Under the pieces are notes generated by a model, which saw nothing but the letters and a program-made list of their open reading frames with translations, ran no database searches and was not told where the DNA came from. Positions 63,985 through 64,000 of a stretch of 64,000 nt of DNA are shown here, one piece after another. The translations under genes were made by a program, and so were the position numbers. This stretch comes from MPNP01 sp963668325 (lineage in GTDB: Bacteria; Pseudomonadota; Alphaproteobacteria; Rhodobacterales; Rhodobacteraceae): NCBI GenBank assembly GCA_963668325.1, contig OY764222.1, forward strand, positions 2,418,001 to 2,482,000. The letters run 5' to 3'. Position 1 is the first letter of the stretch. Every line of letters begins with the position of its first letter.

Positions 63985-64000
63985 ATGACATCTGACCCAG
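63985..64000 (+). CDS. Possible start of the next transporter gene (partial)
   Basis: An ATG at 63985 opens M-T-S-D-P and runs off the window edge. A GAG lies a few bases upstream. It is where a permease or ATPase gene of the sugar ABC operon would be expected, but 16 bases cannot identify it. Confidence 0.25.

Overview
This window looks like a contiguous piece of chromosome from an AT-rich alphaproteobacterium, probably aquatic or marine. Markers for that placement are a circularly permuted two-piece tmRNA with the tag ANDNRAPVALAA next to an alpha-type SspB, a DUF1476 (F1-ATPase zeta inhibitor) gene, a DUF4167 gene, fused indolepyruvate:ferredoxin oxidoreductase, a B12-dependent ribonucleotide reductase, and the alphaproteobacterial gene orders pepA-holC-ndk, lptF-lptG-lptD-surA-pdxA-rsmA and pyrH-frr-uppS-cdsA-rseP-bamA-skp-fabZ-lpxA-lpxI-lpxB. 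No rRNA, phage, insertion sequence or CRISPR array was seen. Genus cannot be read from the sequence alone.

Layout. 1-4.6 kb: the tail of ilvH, then nrdJ (minus) with two NrdR-box-like palindromes upstream, tRNA-Pro and a secreted DUF192 protein. 4.7-8.7 kb: a candidate structured RNA, pdxH, fabI-gpt, purB and DUF1476. 8.8-12 kb: a corrinoid/one-carbon cluster (DUF1638, MtbC-like corrinoid protein, Bmt-like homocysteine methyltransferase) and sufE. 12.3-13.2 kb: an isolated DUF3800 gene, probably accessory. 13.4-17.3 kb: rnd, dtd, tRNA-Asn, an EnvZ-like kinase whose reading frame ends inside an antisense CAU-anticodon tRNA, and ndk. 17.4-19.4 kb: holC and pepA. 19.5-27.9 kb: the LPS export and outer-membrane block lptF, lptG, lptD, surA, pdxA, rsmA. 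27.9-32.9 kb: DUF4167, prmC, prfA, ispG and a RodZ-like gene. 33-37.6 kb: sdhE, an Lrp regulator, thyX, a glyoxalase-like gene, tmRNA, sspB and fumC. 38-44.3 kb: two tandem dimethylglycine-dehydrogenase-like flavoproteins, ccdA and tusA. 44.3-47.7 kb: fused iorAB. 48-50.1 kb: an unrecognised two-gene membrane/coiled-coil module. 50.3-61.4 kb: ybaK-like, then lpxB-lpxI-lpxA-fabZ-skp-bamA-rseP-cdsA-uppS-frr-pyrH. 61.5-64 kb: miaA and the first gene of a sugar ABC-transporter operon running off the window.

How it fits together. Two blocks build the outer membrane: one makes lipid A and inserts beta-barrels (lpxA/I/B, fabZ, bamA, skp, rseP), the other transports LPS (lptD/F/G, surA). The nucleotide genes (nrdJ, thyX, ndk, pyrH, gpt, purB) fit a B12-dependent, NrdR-controlled dNTP supply. 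The corrinoid protein, Bmt and the two flavoproteins suggest use of methylated amines or betaines as methyl donors. tmRNA and SspB form a ribosome-rescue and tag-delivery pair.

Most notable observations: frr is split by a one-base frameshift at an A5 run; the histidine kinase uses a stop codon inside an antisense tRNA; dxr and lpxD are missing from their usual slots; a 179-nt region after pdxH is closed by a perfect 9-bp helix and may encode a structured RNA; and an uncharacterised overlapping gene pair sits alone between core genes.
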